From positions 310,001-374,000 of the forward strand of contig NZ_JADZLQ010000004.1 of NCBI RefSeq assembly GCF_015905305.1: a DNA stretch of 64,000 nucleotides, written 5' to 3'. This document shows positions 46,550 to 54,439 of this stretch, piece after piece. The stretch's first letter is position 1. The number at the start of each line of letters is the position of its first letter. A program made the position numbers and the translations under genes. The stretch comes from Pinirhizobacter soli (lineage in GTDB: Bacteria; Pseudomonadota; Gammaproteobacteria; Xanthomonadales; Rhodanobacteraceae). The notes under the pieces are model-generated. The model ran no database searches. It saw nothing but the letters and a program-made list of their open reading frames with translations, and was not told the DNA's origin.

Positions 46550-46863
46550 CGGATAGAAGCCTGAGCAAATCGCTGGTCAACTTTCCGACCATTCCGATGG
46601 ATTGCGCTGACATGTCGCGTCATCATGAGGTCGTTGCCCAGTCATGGGCACCCGGGCGTGGAAGCCCGCTTCCAGCAACACTGTCACACCTGTGGCGAAC
46701 GCATTCCGCCTATGGCGGCGTGCCAGGAAGGCTGCGGCCTCACCGTTCCCTGGAGACGGACTTCCACCCTGGCACGCCCGCCACCCTCATCGGTGTGGCT
46801 TTAAAAGGGAACTCTTCATAAGTAGCGACTGCGCTCCCCGCCAAGAAGTGAGCAGACTGGATT
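46550..46863. other. Gene-free gap at the left edge of the AT-richer island
   Basis: This 314-base stretch has no convincing gene; short frames inside it have no recognisable product. Its main feature is a long inverted repeat (46713-46727 / 46768-46783). Base composition changes here from the GC-rich chromosome to the island. I see no integrase site, tRNA or transposon end. Confidence 0.6.
46713..46783. repeat. Long inverted repeat at the island edge
   Basis: TGGCGGCGTGCCAGG (46713-46727) is complementary to CCTGGCACGCCCGCCA (46768-46783) except for one extra base. The 15-16 bp arms enclose a 40-base loop that itself folds. There is no T-run, so it is not a simple terminator. It could be a REP-like element, an operator or a mobile-element trace. 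Confidence 0.6.
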
Positions 46864-47286
46864 ATGAAATTGACTGCAAGTTTTAGCGCTGCGCCAATCT
46901 CGGTTTGTAATGCCTTGGAGGAGATGTCGAGCCAAGCGACGGAGGATCCCGTCGCCGGCATTCAAATAGCACCGGTGCTGGAAAGTGAGGGTTGCTCCTA
47001 CTACGCCACCGAGATCGCTTCCGGAAAATCGGTAACGCCGCACTACCACAGCCAGGGGAATGAGGTGTACATCATCTTCAGCGGTTCAGGGGCGATCAAG
47101 ACCTGGCAACCCGGCCTTGCGGAAGACATCGCAGAAATACAGATTAAGCGAGGCGATATTTTCAATATTCCGCCAGGCGTGGTCCATCACTTGATCAATA
47201 CCGGTACGCAGCCGCTGGTGCTTTTATTCGCTTGCCCGCCCGAGCATCTGGCGACTGACCGTGTAATTCCGTCATCTCCTCCCTGA
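46864..47286 (+). CDS. Single-domain cupin protein
   Basis: The 140-residue product has both cupin motifs: PHYHSQGNEVYIIFSGSG (metal ligands His, His, Glu) and GDIFNIPPGVVHHLIN (third His). The fold is a small beta-barrel that binds a metal and often a small ligand or sugar. It opens the AT-richer block and precedes the Hpt and kinase genes on the same strand, so it may make, bind or sense the signal of that system. That link is inference. No clear ribosome site precedes the ATG. Confidence 0.82.
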   Translation: MKLTASFSAAPISVCNALEEMSSQATEDPVAGIQIAPVLESEGCSYYATEIASGKSVTPHYHSQGNEVYIIFSGSGAIKTWQPGLAEDIAEIQIKRGDIFNIPPGVVHHLINTGTQPLVLLFACPPEHLATDRVIPSSPP

Positions 47287-47361
47287 GCGATTGATCAAAC
47301 CCCAGCGAAGATCTCGATTGTTGTTCGCCAGCGAAAGTCGCCATCAAGCACAGGATTCCTC

Positions 47362-47787
47362 ATGCGCGTAAAAAGCGACGCGTGCAGCGTTTCGTTTGAG
47401 TCGATCAATGATGGAATTTCATATGCTCAGCCCGAAGTGAATCCAGGGTCGACACTCGCCACCATGGCAGCACTCTTTCCATCCAGCGCAAGAACCTATG
47501 CCAATGCTGTTATCCACGAAATGGAACGCTGTGCGGACCCCTGCTTCGCAGGTGGGGAATCCGACGACTTAGGCCTGGTACTGGAGAAGATACATACCTT
47601 AAAAAACTCACTGGCTTCCACGGGATCAACAGAACTGTTGCGCGCGTGCGAGCAGCTCCAACTGGATGCGTTTCGCGGATGCGCACCCTCCGCTCTGCAT
47701 AGACGCTACAAAGCAATTGCCAATGCCGGGGCGAAGTTGGTCAAGAAGTTCAAGGACAGTCTTCCCAACACCATCTTGGACGTATAG
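47362..47787 (+). CDS. Stand-alone histidine phosphotransfer (Hpt) protein
   Basis: The 141-residue product has the Hpt helix with the phospho-acceptor His in IHTLKNSLASTGS, followed by the acidic helix LLRACEQLQLDAF. It has no kinase domain. It lies four bases upstream of a membrane hybrid kinase with a receiver but no Hpt domain, and three genes upstream of a response regulator. It therefore probably carries phosphate from the kinase receiver to that regulator. AGGATT precedes the ATG. An N-terminal extension of about 40 residues is unexplained. Confidence 0.82.
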   Translation: MRVKSDACSVSFESINDGISYAQPEVNPGSTLATMAALFPSSARTYANAVIHEMERCADPCFAGGESDDLGLVLEKIHTLKNSLASTGSTELLRACEQLQLDAFRGCAPSALHRRYKAIANAGAKLVKKFKDSLPNTILDV

Positions 47788-47791
47788 CCAC

Positions 47792-49528
47792 ATGGCAAAA
47801 GGCGCATCCAAGCACTTCGAAGCCCCGGGCCTGATACTAGCCGCCAAGCGCCTGCGTAACGAACGATTGGCTACGATATTCGAGTCCTTTCTCGAATATC
47901 GAGCCTGTTTCATTCGAGTTGTCATCCAAGGAATCGTATTCATTTGGAGCTGGGCTTGGCTGAATGGGCCTCAAAAGGTCCTCGTCAAGGACGCGGTTAC
48001 TGTTTTCCCTGCGACCATCGCGCTGCTCATCTTTGCCGTCATATGGATGGTACTTGTACGGCGTCGGATCATTCCGGAGGCGAACTGGCTCGATGCGGCA
48101 GGTTTTGTAATCGACTTGCTCTTCATAGGCATCCAAATATATCTGGCCTTTCACTTACTCATATCCCTCAACGCGTTTCTGCCCTTCATCGTCATAGCAG
48201 CGGTTGCAAGGTATGGAAAAATAGCCGCAAAACCCGCAGTCGCTGCGACCTCCGCGATACTTCTGTTTACAGCGCCGGATGGGTACTGGCTGTCGCGGCC
48301 GGCGTACTTCGTATACGCACTTGGACTGACAGTTGCACTTCCTCTGCTACTGTCGCGCATCGTGACTGCCATGCAGGAGATTGCGTTTCAGGCCATATCA
48401 TCGCGTGATGCACAGAGCCGGTTTATCAGTACCATGAGTCACGAGCTGCGAACGCCGCTAAATGCGATAATTAACTGTGCACAACTTATCGATTCCGACG
48501 CTCCACGGAAGGAGCGAAATGAACTGATCAACGCAGTTAGAGTCAGCGCCAAGGCGTTACAGCACCGTGTGAATGAAGTACTTGATGTCGCAAGCATCGA
48601 TGGCGGCAGATTGAGCCTGAACCTCAAGCCGCTCCACATGCTCGATATCGTGAACACGGTGCAAGCTGTATGCGCGAATGTGGCGTCAGCGAAAGGAGTC
48701 ACCTTGAAATTTTCCTTCGATTCAGCCGAGACGCCACATCTCATTGGCGATGAAGGACGCATCGAGCAGGTCATCACCAACTTGGTCGCCAACGCTATCA
48801 AATTCACGCCTTCTGGCGGCGAGGTTGAGTTACTTATCGCCGGAACGCAACTCGGTGATCGCTGGGAGATATCGGTGACCGTTACTGATACTGGCGTAGG
48901 CATCCCTAATGAGAAGAAGGGGGTCATTTTTGCGCCCTTCGAACAGTTGAGTACAGGATCGACCAGAACGCATGGTGGCGTGGGGCTTGGGCTGTACATC
49001 TCCCTTTCCGTATCCAAGGCGATGGGTGGAAAGATCGAGGTTCGCGATAATCCCGGCGGCGGTAGCATTTTCATCTGGACATTCCTTGCCGATGCCGCAG
49101 TTGGAGATTACCGCGCAAGAGACTTGCTTGAAACACTCAGGAAACATAAGGCCGAGGTTAGGTCACTGCATTGCCTCGTTTTCGAGGACATGGAGATGAA
49201 TCGCTTAGTGATAGCCAACCTCCTGACGCGAGCCGGTCACCAGGTTACGTTCCACGCCGATGGATGCGATGCATTGGAACGAATCCGGGCCACCGATCCA
49301 GATATCGTCTTCCTCGACTTGCACATGCCTGGCAGATCTGGATGGGACGCCTTGAAGGAGCGGGCCACCTCAGGCTCGAGATCCCCACCCATTGTTGTCT
49401 TAACGGCGGACACACGAAGCGAGTCCATTCGTGAAGCGAAAGCCATCGGCGTAGAGGACTACCTTGCCAAGCCCATCAACGCGATGGAACTACTTACGGT
49501 GATAAGACGATATGCCGAAATGCTTTGA
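47792..49528 (+). CDS. Membrane hybrid histidine kinase with receiver domain
   Basis: The 578-residue protein has an N-terminal domain of about six hydrophobic segments (residues 42-190). It is followed by the phosphotransfer domain with H217 in SHELRTPLNAI, an ATPase domain (N-box NLVANAIKF, DTGVGIP, GGVGLGLYIS) and a C-terminal receiver with D509 in IVFLDLHMPG and K560. It lacks a periplasmic sensor loop, so it likely senses a membrane-soluble or membrane-embedded signal, as RpfC- and CqsS-type kinases do. ATG 47792 is four bases after the Hpt stop. The next gene overlaps its end by 17 bases. Confidence 0.9.
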   Translation: MAKGASKHFEAPGLILAAKRLRNERLATIFESFLEYRACFIRVVIQGIVFIWSWAWLNGPQKVLVKDAVTVFPATIALLIFAVIWMVLVRRRIIPEANWLDAAGFVIDLLFIGIQIYLAFHLLISLNAFLPFIVIAAVARYGKIAAKPAVAATSAILLFTAPDGYWLSRPAYFVYALGLTVALPLLLSRIVTAMQEIAFQAISSRDAQSRFISTMSHELRTPLNAIINCAQLIDSDAPRKERNELINAVRVSAKALQHRVNEVLDVASIDGGRLSLNLKPLHMLDIVNTVQAVCANVASAKGVTLKFSFDSAETPHLIGDEGRIEQVITNLVANAIKFTPSGGEVELLIAGTQLGDRWEISVTVTDTGVGIPNEKKGVIFAPFEQLSTGSTRTHGGVGLGLYISLSVSKAMGGKIEVRDNPGGGSIFIWTFLADAAVGDYRARDLLETLRKHKAEVRSLHCLVFEDMEMNRLVIANLLTRAGHQVTFHADGCDALERIRATDPDIVFLDLHMPGRSGWDALKERATSGSRSPPIVVLTADTRSESIREAKAIGVEDYLAKPINAMELLTVIRRYAEML

Positions 49529-50354
49529 TGTAGATGCTCTTGGATTGAAACCAGGCAACGGAGCGAGGATATGCTGGCATCTAGGCGAGGGCGAGCGCAC
49601 GGAGGCAGCTTTGCTTTACCTGCACGGCTTCACCGGGAGTCCGGGCGAGGCCGGAAATCTACCTGATCAAATGGCTGCCGCCCTGGGAGCGAACCTATAT
49701 GCACACCGTTGGCCAGGCCATGGTTTGATTTCGCACAACGCAATGAAAGGGCTGACGTTTGAGCTCCTGCAAGCATCAGCGTCGGACGCACTGTCAACGG
49801 CGCGGGAACTGGGCAAATCGGTGATCATCGTAGGGTCGTCGCTAGGGGCCGCCTTGGGACTTTGCTTGGCAGCTTCCCGACCAGCTGACGTCGCCGCTCT
49901 GGTGGCATGGTCACCTGGTTTGCGCCCGGCCAATCCTGAATTGCTAGACCAACTATGTGCGGCAGAGGGACCAGTGAACCACCCTCGACTCATAAATCTG
50001 GAAGCTGCGAGATACTCATCAGATGTCGTGCACCCCGATGGCTACCGGGCGCTTAGGAAGTTATTCGACTTCTTTGTCGCGGCGCCACCTTGGCCGCAAG
50101 TCATTTGCCCTGTGTTCCTCGGATATTTCCGCGCACCTAATGGTGAGGAGGATCAAACGGCATCTGTTCCTGCCATGCTCGAAATGTTCCAGGCGCTTGG
50201 AACCGCACCCTCGCTAAAGCATGCCGAGCCGTTTGCCACTGGCGCACATAGCATAGGCTCGCCGTACAAGTCTCCTTTGGCCGCGCAGGTAGCGCAAGCT
50301 TCGGTGTCATTCCTCGCCAGAAAGGTCGGAGTGAGCGCATCACGCCAATCTTGA
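49512..50354 (+). CDS. Alpha/beta-hydrolase encoded within the phosphorelay operon
   Basis: The 280-residue protein has the alpha/beta-hydrolase oxyanion segment LLYLHGFTGSPGE and the nucleophile elbow GSSLG (S110). The catalytic His is probably in FATGAHSIGS, with an acid between. There is no signal peptide or membrane segment. Its start overlaps the hybrid kinase by 17 bases, so it is translationally coupled. It may process the molecule sensed by the kinase, for example an ester or lactone signal; this is inference from position only. Confidence 0.85.
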   Translation: MPKCFDVDALGLKPGNGARICWHLGEGERTEAALLYLHGFTGSPGEAGNLPDQMAAALGANLYAHRWPGHGLISHNAMKGLTFELLQASASDALSTARELGKSVIIVGSSLGAALGLCLAASRPADVAALVAWSPGLRPANPELLDQLCAAEGPVNHPRLINLEAARYSSDVVHPDGYRALRKLFDFFVAAPPWPQVICPVFLGYFRAPNGEEDQTASVPAMLEMFQALGTAPSLKHAEPFATGAHSIGSPYKSPLAAQVAQASVSFLARKVGVSASRQS

Positions 50355-50399
50355 CGCAGGTCATCTTTCCGGTCTTCCCCGGATCTCGCCACATTCCGC

Positions 50400-51086
50400 A
50401 TGCTGCCATTCACCACCGACGCCGATACTTCAAGTTTTAACTACATCATCGCCGATGACCACCCGGCGACGATATTTGCTGTCAACCAAATGCTGACCGA
50501 AGTAGTCGGTGTCAGCCCTTCCCACTTGGTTTCGTGCCCTACCAGTGCGGAGTTGCTAGACGCCTTCTCGGAACCGATAAATTGCCCGCGCATAGTCGTA
50601 CTCGATCTCATCATGCCAGGCGATCTTAAGCGCGCAGCCCTTGTTCGCGCAGTGGCCTGCGCAGACCAAGATGTTCGTGTACTTGTCTATACAGCCGAGG
50701 AAAGTGTGTTTCTGGCCCGCGCGGTGATTGAGGCAGGAGCAACGGGATACGTCGCGAAGACGAGCCCGGTTCTGGAACTCATAGATGCCTTGGCAGCGAT
50801 GAGAGTTGGGCGACGGCACGTCGACAGGCGCATCGATCTCGACAGTATAAAATCGCATCCTTGGTCGACATTAACCGACAGCGAACGCGCTGTTCTGTTG
50901 GCGTTCTGCCGAGGGTCTAAAGCACCGGACATCGTAGCCACCACGGGCCGAAGCTACAGCACCGTCACAACACATAAGTACAACGGGCTAAGCAAATTGG
51001 GACTGAAGGACGGGGGCGACCTTCTTCCCTATATCTATATGAACGGGCTACTTACCGAGCTTGATGCTGACTCCAGCGCACCCTGA
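50400..51086 (+). CDS. LuxR/NarL-type response regulator
   Basis: The 228-residue protein has a receiver domain (about 12-135; acidic pair D19-D20, phospho-acceptor D69 in IVVLDLIMPG, Lys in YVAKTSP) and a C-terminal LuxR-type helix-turn-helix (about 150-215; LTDSERAVLLAFCRGSKAPD, then SYSTVTTHKYNGLSKLGL). It is the likely DNA-binding output of the kinase and Hpt upstream. TTHKYN differs from the usual VxxHxxxIxxKL pattern but keeps the helix. No clear ribosome site is seen. Confidence 0.9.
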   Translation: MLPFTTDADTSSFNYIIADDHPATIFAVNQMLTEVVGVSPSHLVSCPTSAELLDAFSEPINCPRIVVLDLIMPGDLKRAALVRAVACADQDVRVLVYTAEESVFLARAVIEAGATGYVAKTSPVLELIDALAAMRVGRRHVDRRIDLDSIKSHPWSTLTDSERAVLLAFCRGSKAPDIVATTGRSYSTVTTHKYNGLSKLGLKDGGDLLPYIYMNGLLTELDADSSAP

Positions 51087-51159
51087 TCGCATTGGCGAGT
51101 CCACCTCGTAGATTTCCCAATTCAAATCGGTACCGAAAGCCGGCAGGCTTGCACGCATC

Positions 51160-51654
51160 ATGAAATCATCCAACGAAATGGAAGCCCACCGCATGGTCGA
51201 AGTTCTCATGGGCTCGGCAGTGCAGCTCCAGAGTGCAATTCGGAGTTGTATCCGGTCCTACGCGCAGGCATCCGGGACTGCGACACCCCCGCTCGATCCA
51301 CTGGATCTTCGCCAGCTACTGGGCCAGCTACGTGATTTGATGTTGCGGTGCCATCCGGCAGGAAGTGACATTCTTCGCCGTTTCGAAACCTGGCGCGAAG
51401 ACGTATACGCAGCAAGCGTGCAATGCGATTTCCTTCTCATACGAGCCAGGCGAGGAGTGGACCATGGCCCCTCGCTATTCCAACTCACGCGTGCCGCGGT
51501 GCAACTCGAACGCTATATAGCGCGCATCAAGACTTGGGAGGAAGCAGTGGCAAATCCTGGGGAACGGCAAACTCTACCAGCTGTTACATCCACCCAGGTC
51601 ACGAGTGACAGGCCACGCGTGATGGCAGGCATCGCAGCCGAAAGCCAAGCTTGA
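51160..51654 (+). CDS. Unknown protein with a C-terminus derived from a duplicated gene tail
   Basis: The frame encodes 164 residues. Residues 1-118 are mostly helical, with no recognised family. From about residue 119 the coding DNA is the reverse complement of a decayed copy of the zinc-ribbon gene end (51516-51647), so the tail VTSDRPRVMAGIAAES reads antisense through that remnant. The protein may be a real gene of the island that gained a new end, or its function may be lost. It is preceded by a weak ribosome site. Confidence 0.5.
   Translation: MKSSNEMEAHRMVEVLMGSAVQLQSAIRSCIRSYAQASGTATPPLDPLDLRQLLGQLRDLMLRCHPAGSDILRRFETWREDVYAASVQCDFLLIRARRGVDHGPSLFQLTRAAVQLERYIARIKTWEEAVANPGERQTLPAVTSTQVTSDRPRVMAGIAAESQA
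51516..51647. repeat. Imperfect direct repeat, copy 1
   Basis: This roughly 132-base segment matches 52323-52456 in the same orientation at about three quarters of positions with a couple of one-base indels. The best run is GATGGCAGGCATCGCAG (identical 17 bases). The two copies flank the HAD gene. The copy contains the antisense remnant of the zinc-ribbon gene end plus its 3' flank. Confidence 0.8.
51574..51651 (-). pseudogene. Truncated remnant of a zinc-ribbon protein gene
   Basis: On the minus strand these bases encode a tail of about 24 codons containing CDACHHAWPVTR and ending NSW before a stop. It lines up with CDACHRAWHVTR and the NSR end of the intact gene at 52383-52625, with the same reading frame and stop position. 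14 of the last 20 codons encode the same residue. The 5' part is absent. The second CxxC zinc pair is conserved, so decay began after an already functional copy existed. Confidence 0.75.
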
Positions 51655-51705
51655 GCTACCAATATAATATGCAGACCCGACCTTCCATTGTCGAACAATC
51701 CATTC

Positions 51706-52314
51706 ATGAATCTCGCGCTATTCGATTTCGACGGTACCATCACCACACGAGAATTGTTCGCCGACTTCATGCGCTACGCCGTATCCAAGCCGCGCAGGAT
51801 CGCGGGAAACATCCTGTTCATGCCGCTGATCCTTGGCTACAAAATGGGCCTGGTATCGGGAAACAGGATACGCGCCAATGTCGTCCGGTTCGGGTTCCGC
51901 GGCATACCGGTTGAGGTGTTGAGCGCAAGGGCGCGCGCTTTCTGCACCGATGTGGTCCCTGTGGCTATTCGCCCGACGGCCATGGCCCGGATCCGCTGGC
52001 ACCAGGAGCGAGGTGACACCGTGGTCGTGGTCTCCGGCGCACTCGACATTTACCTAGAGCATTGGTGCCGAGACCACGGCTTGGAGCTGATCTGCTCGCG
52101 CCTGGAAGAACGCGGCGGCATTCTGAGCGGCCTTTACCGAGAAGCGCAGTGTATCGGCGAAGAGAAGCGCCGACGCATCCGTGAACGCTACGATCTGGCA
52201 TCGTTCGACCATGTCTACGCCTATGGCGATACGCGGGACGATGCGCAGATGCTTGAACTGGCGCATACCCGCTTTTTCCGCTGGAGGCGCGTCGATGGAA
52301 CCGTGCCGTCCTAG
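51706..52314 (+). CDS. HAD-IB family phosphatase
   Basis: The 202-residue protein has the HAD motifs: FDFDGTIT (catalytic Asp pair), VVVVSGALD (motif 2 Ser), Lys near GEEKRRRI and AYGDTRDDAQML (motif 4). It matches the HAD-IB subfamily, which includes phosphoserine-phosphatase-like and lipid-phosphate phosphatases. ATG 51706 puts the motif at residue 6; an in-frame TTG at 51688 is weaker. It is flanked by the two copies of the direct repeat. Substrate unknown. Confidence 0.88.
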   Translation: MNLALFDFDGTITTRELFADFMRYAVSKPRRIAGNILFMPLILGYKMGLVSGNRIRANVVRFGFRGIPVEVLSARARAFCTDVVPVAIRPTAMARIRWHQERGDTVVVVSGALDIYLEHWCRDHGLELICSRLEERGGILSGLYREAQCIGEEKRRRIRERYDLASFDHVYAYGDTRDDAQMLELAHTRFFRWRRVDGTVPS

Positions 52315-52322
52315 AAGCGCGA

Positions 52323-52456
52323 TGTAGTGCGAATCCAGGACATGGGAGGAAGCAATCGCACGGCCTCAGGAAACGGCAGGCTTTACCGGCTGTTGCGTCC
52401 GCCACGGCCACGAGTGACATGCCACGCGCGATGGCAGGCATCGCAGGAGAACGCCA
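52323..52456. repeat. Imperfect direct repeat, copy 2
   Basis: This is the partner of 51516-51647. It starts just after the HAD stop codon and covers the 3' flank and the last 25 codons of the intact zinc-ribbon gene. It is the likely parental form because its gene is complete. Confidence 0.8.
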
Positions 52457-52625
52457 TCTTCCCTTTCCGCCACTCATCGATGGTGCGACTCGTGTGAGGA
52501 GTGACAGCGCGGCAACGCCTGCAACGAAACGTGCGTTCCTTCGGTATTTTCTTCGGCCACAACATGACAACGGCGACAATCACGCCGACCGCCAGCACGA
52601 TGAGACCGATGTCGGTTGGCGTCAT
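52383..52625 (-). CDS. Small membrane protein with a zinc ribbon
   Basis: The 80-residue product has one N-terminal membrane helix (TDIGLIVLAVGVIVAVVML) and two Cys pairs (CRRCR and CDACHR), forming a probable zinc ribbon facing the cytoplasm. The end is Arg/Gly-rich. A decayed copy of its tail lies 0.8 kb away at 51574-51651. It starts six bases after the stop of the upstream aldolase gene on the same strand. Function unknown. Confidence 0.75.
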   Translation of the reverse strand: MTPTDIGLIVLAVGVIVAVVMLWPKKIPKERTFRCRRCRAVTPHTSRTIDEWRKGKMAFSCDACHRAWHVTRGRGGRNSR

Positions 52626-52630
52626 GAGAT

Positions 52631-53803
52631 CTAGCCTGCGAATGCCCGCGCGATCGTTTCGGGGCTGCGACGAAGCAGCGTCTCGTTGAAGGTCAGCATC
52701 AGGCGACCGTCAATCAACCCGCCAACGAGGATGTCCTGCTTCTTGAGCCGTTCGGCAAGGCCTTCCTGGCGCGCGGGCGCCACCTCCAGGAAGTGGATGT
52801 TGCTGCCGTTTGGCACACGTTTTACGGTGTAACCATCGATGGAACCAAGCGCCGTCAAAAGCCGGTCGCCGGCCTGCCGCACCTTTGCGAAGCGCTCGGG
52901 AAACCCTTGCACGGTGTCCAGCGCCAGGAGTGCCGGCATCCATCCATGATAGATCAGCCCTCCAAAGATATGACGCAGCTCGCGCGCCTGGGCCATCTGC
53001 GCCTTGCTTCCCGCCAGCACCGCGCCGAAGGGTGCGCCAAGGTACTTGTATAGCGAGACATACACCGTGTCGAAGAGCGCGGAGTATTTCTGCACCGTAA
53101 AGCCGTCGGCACCGATGTTCAGCAGCAGCCGTGCTCCGTCCAGGTGCATGCCAATGCCCTTCGCACGCGCCATGGTGGAAATCTGTTGTGCCAGTTCATA
53201 CGGCACCATCTCGCCGTCGGCACGGCGCACGGGCGATTCAAGCGATATCGCTCCAACCTTGATGGGGTACGGCCCGTGCTCGGCATCGTCGATGGCCTTG
53301 TTCACCTCGTCCATCGTCGGCGACGCCTTGCCTTCGGCCAGGGGCACCAGGTTGATGCCGCTGAGCGTGGGGATCGTATCGGCCTCATCGCGGTAGACAT
53401 GGCTTTCGCGCTGCACCAGCGCGTGGCGATGCTCGCCGCAATGCAGCCGGATGGCAACGTGGTTGGCCAGCGTGCCGGTGGGCATGAAGGCTGCGTCTTC
53501 CTTGCCGAGGAATTTGGCGAAGTATTGTTCCAGTTCCTCCACCGCGCCGTGCTGCAGGTAACTGTCGGAGGCAACCTCGTGCCCGCTCCCGGGCGGGCTG
53601 GGCCGCGCGGCCAGGAGCTTGTCCAGGCGTGCCACGGTGTCGCGGTTGTAGTGCGGGACATTGTCCCCGCGAAGCACCACGGCGTTGTCGATGTGGTCCG
53701 GATCGGCCCGGGTGGCGGCAAAGGTCGCCGCTGGCAGGCCTAACCCAGCAAGCGCACTGCCGGCCACGGAGGAACGCAGGAAATCCCGACGGTTCATGGC
53801 CAT
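52631..53803 (-). CDS. Threonine-aldolase-like PLP enzyme with a Tat leader
   Basis: The 390-residue protein is a fold-type I PLP enzyme of the beta-eliminating lyase / L-threonine aldolase family. The Schiff-base Lys is probably K253 in VSLYKYLGAPFG, with D222 (HLDGARLL) contacting the pyridine. The N-terminus has a complete twin-arginine motif (NRRDFLRSS), a hydrophobic stretch and ATFAA, so the folded, cofactor-loaded enzyme should be exported to the periplasm. Most family members are cytosolic. The start is ATG 53803, with ATG 53797 as alternative. Confidence 0.9.
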   Translation of the reverse strand: MAMNRRDFLRSSVAGSALAGLGLPAATFAATRADPDHIDNAVVLRGDNVPHYNRDTVARLDKLLAARPSPPGSGHEVASDSYLQHGAVEELEQYFAKFLGKEDAAFMPTGTLANHVAIRLHCGEHRHALVQRESHVYRDEADTIPTLSGINLVPLAEGKASPTMDEVNKAIDDAEHGPYPIKVGAISLESPVRRADGEMVPYELAQQISTMARAKGIGMHLDGARLLLNIGADGFTVQKYSALFDTVYVSLYKYLGAPFGAVLAGSKAQMAQARELRHIFGGLIYHGWMPALLALDTVQGFPERFAKVRQAGDRLLTALGSIDGYTVKRVPNGSNIHFLEVAPARQEGLAERLKKQDILVGGLIDGRLMLTFNETLLRRSPETIARAFAG

Positions 53804-53873
53804 GCCCGGCTACCCCTTGAAAGATTGCTGCCGACCATAGCAGCGCGATGGGCAAGCCGCCACGGCCTAAAGA

Positions 53874-54278
53874 TCAGCGCCCCTTGCAGGGGTAAGCCCG
53901 GCGCAGCGCATCGCGCACCACGGCGGCCGCAGGCTGTGCGCCCAGCCCGGGGTTGGCGGCAAGGTAGGCCTGGACCACACGTGGCAACTCGGCCGAGCGC
54001 TGCGCCGGTGTCGGGCAGGCCGCGGATCCCTGCACCGCATCGGCCACGCCCTGCACATAGGCCACGGCCGCTCCGTCGGCTCCATCGGCCGTGGGCGCAG
54101 CCTGCATGGACAGTTCAAGCGCGTGCTCAAGTTCGCCGGCGTAGCGGTAATACGGTCGATCTGGGCCACTGAAAGGAAGCGTTGCGGTTTGCGCTTGAAT
54201 GGGCCCCGTGGGCCACGCTCCCACGGCAACGCACGAATACGCCAAAACCCACCCCAGCTTGCCCGCCTTCTGGCCCAT
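53874..54278 (-). CDS. Rap1a/Tai-like exported protein
   Basis: The 134-residue product has a signal peptide (about 1-30, ending IQAQ). A domain follows whose segments YVQGVADAVQG, a Cys about three residues on, and VVQAYLAANPGLGAQPAAAVVRDALRRAYPC (across about 95-130) match the Rap1a/Tai immunity-protein pattern. In type VI secretion systems such proteins neutralise peptidoglycan amidases in the periplasm. No effector or T6SS gene is adjacent, and many members are orphans of other function. GGGAGGG lies before ATG 54278. Confidence 0.72.
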   Translation of the reverse strand: MGQKAGKLGWVLAYSCVAVGAWPTGPIQAQTATLPFSGPDRPYYRYAGELEHALELSMQAAPTADGADGAAVAYVQGVADAVQGSAACPTPAQRSAELPRVVQAYLAANPGLGAQPAAAVVRDALRRAYPCKGR

Positions 54279-54439
54279 CGCGCCCTCCCAAGGACCCCGG
54301 CTGCGGGATCTTACGGGCCATCCTGCCAGCTTCCAGCCCCGGATGCCCGCGGAACTCCCCGTCCTGAATGCCGTCCAACGTATACACGTGCACGCCCAGC
54401 CGGTCGGTGCGTTAATAGCGGCATCCCCGGAGCCTCCTA

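Noticed and set aside
46713-46783. Integron attC site
   Set aside because: The long imperfect inverted repeat suggested it, but I found no GTTRRRY/RYYYAAC core pair at the ends and no integrase or cassette series nearby.
46597-46821. A 74-codon frame in the gap before the cupin gene
   Set aside because: It has no ribosome site or recognised motif and spans the long inverted repeat, so a chance frame is more likely.
46864-51654. Prophage or transposon carrying the phosphorelay genes
   Set aside because: Composition suggests acquisition, but no integrase, transposase, phage structural gene, tRNA or target-site duplication is visible.
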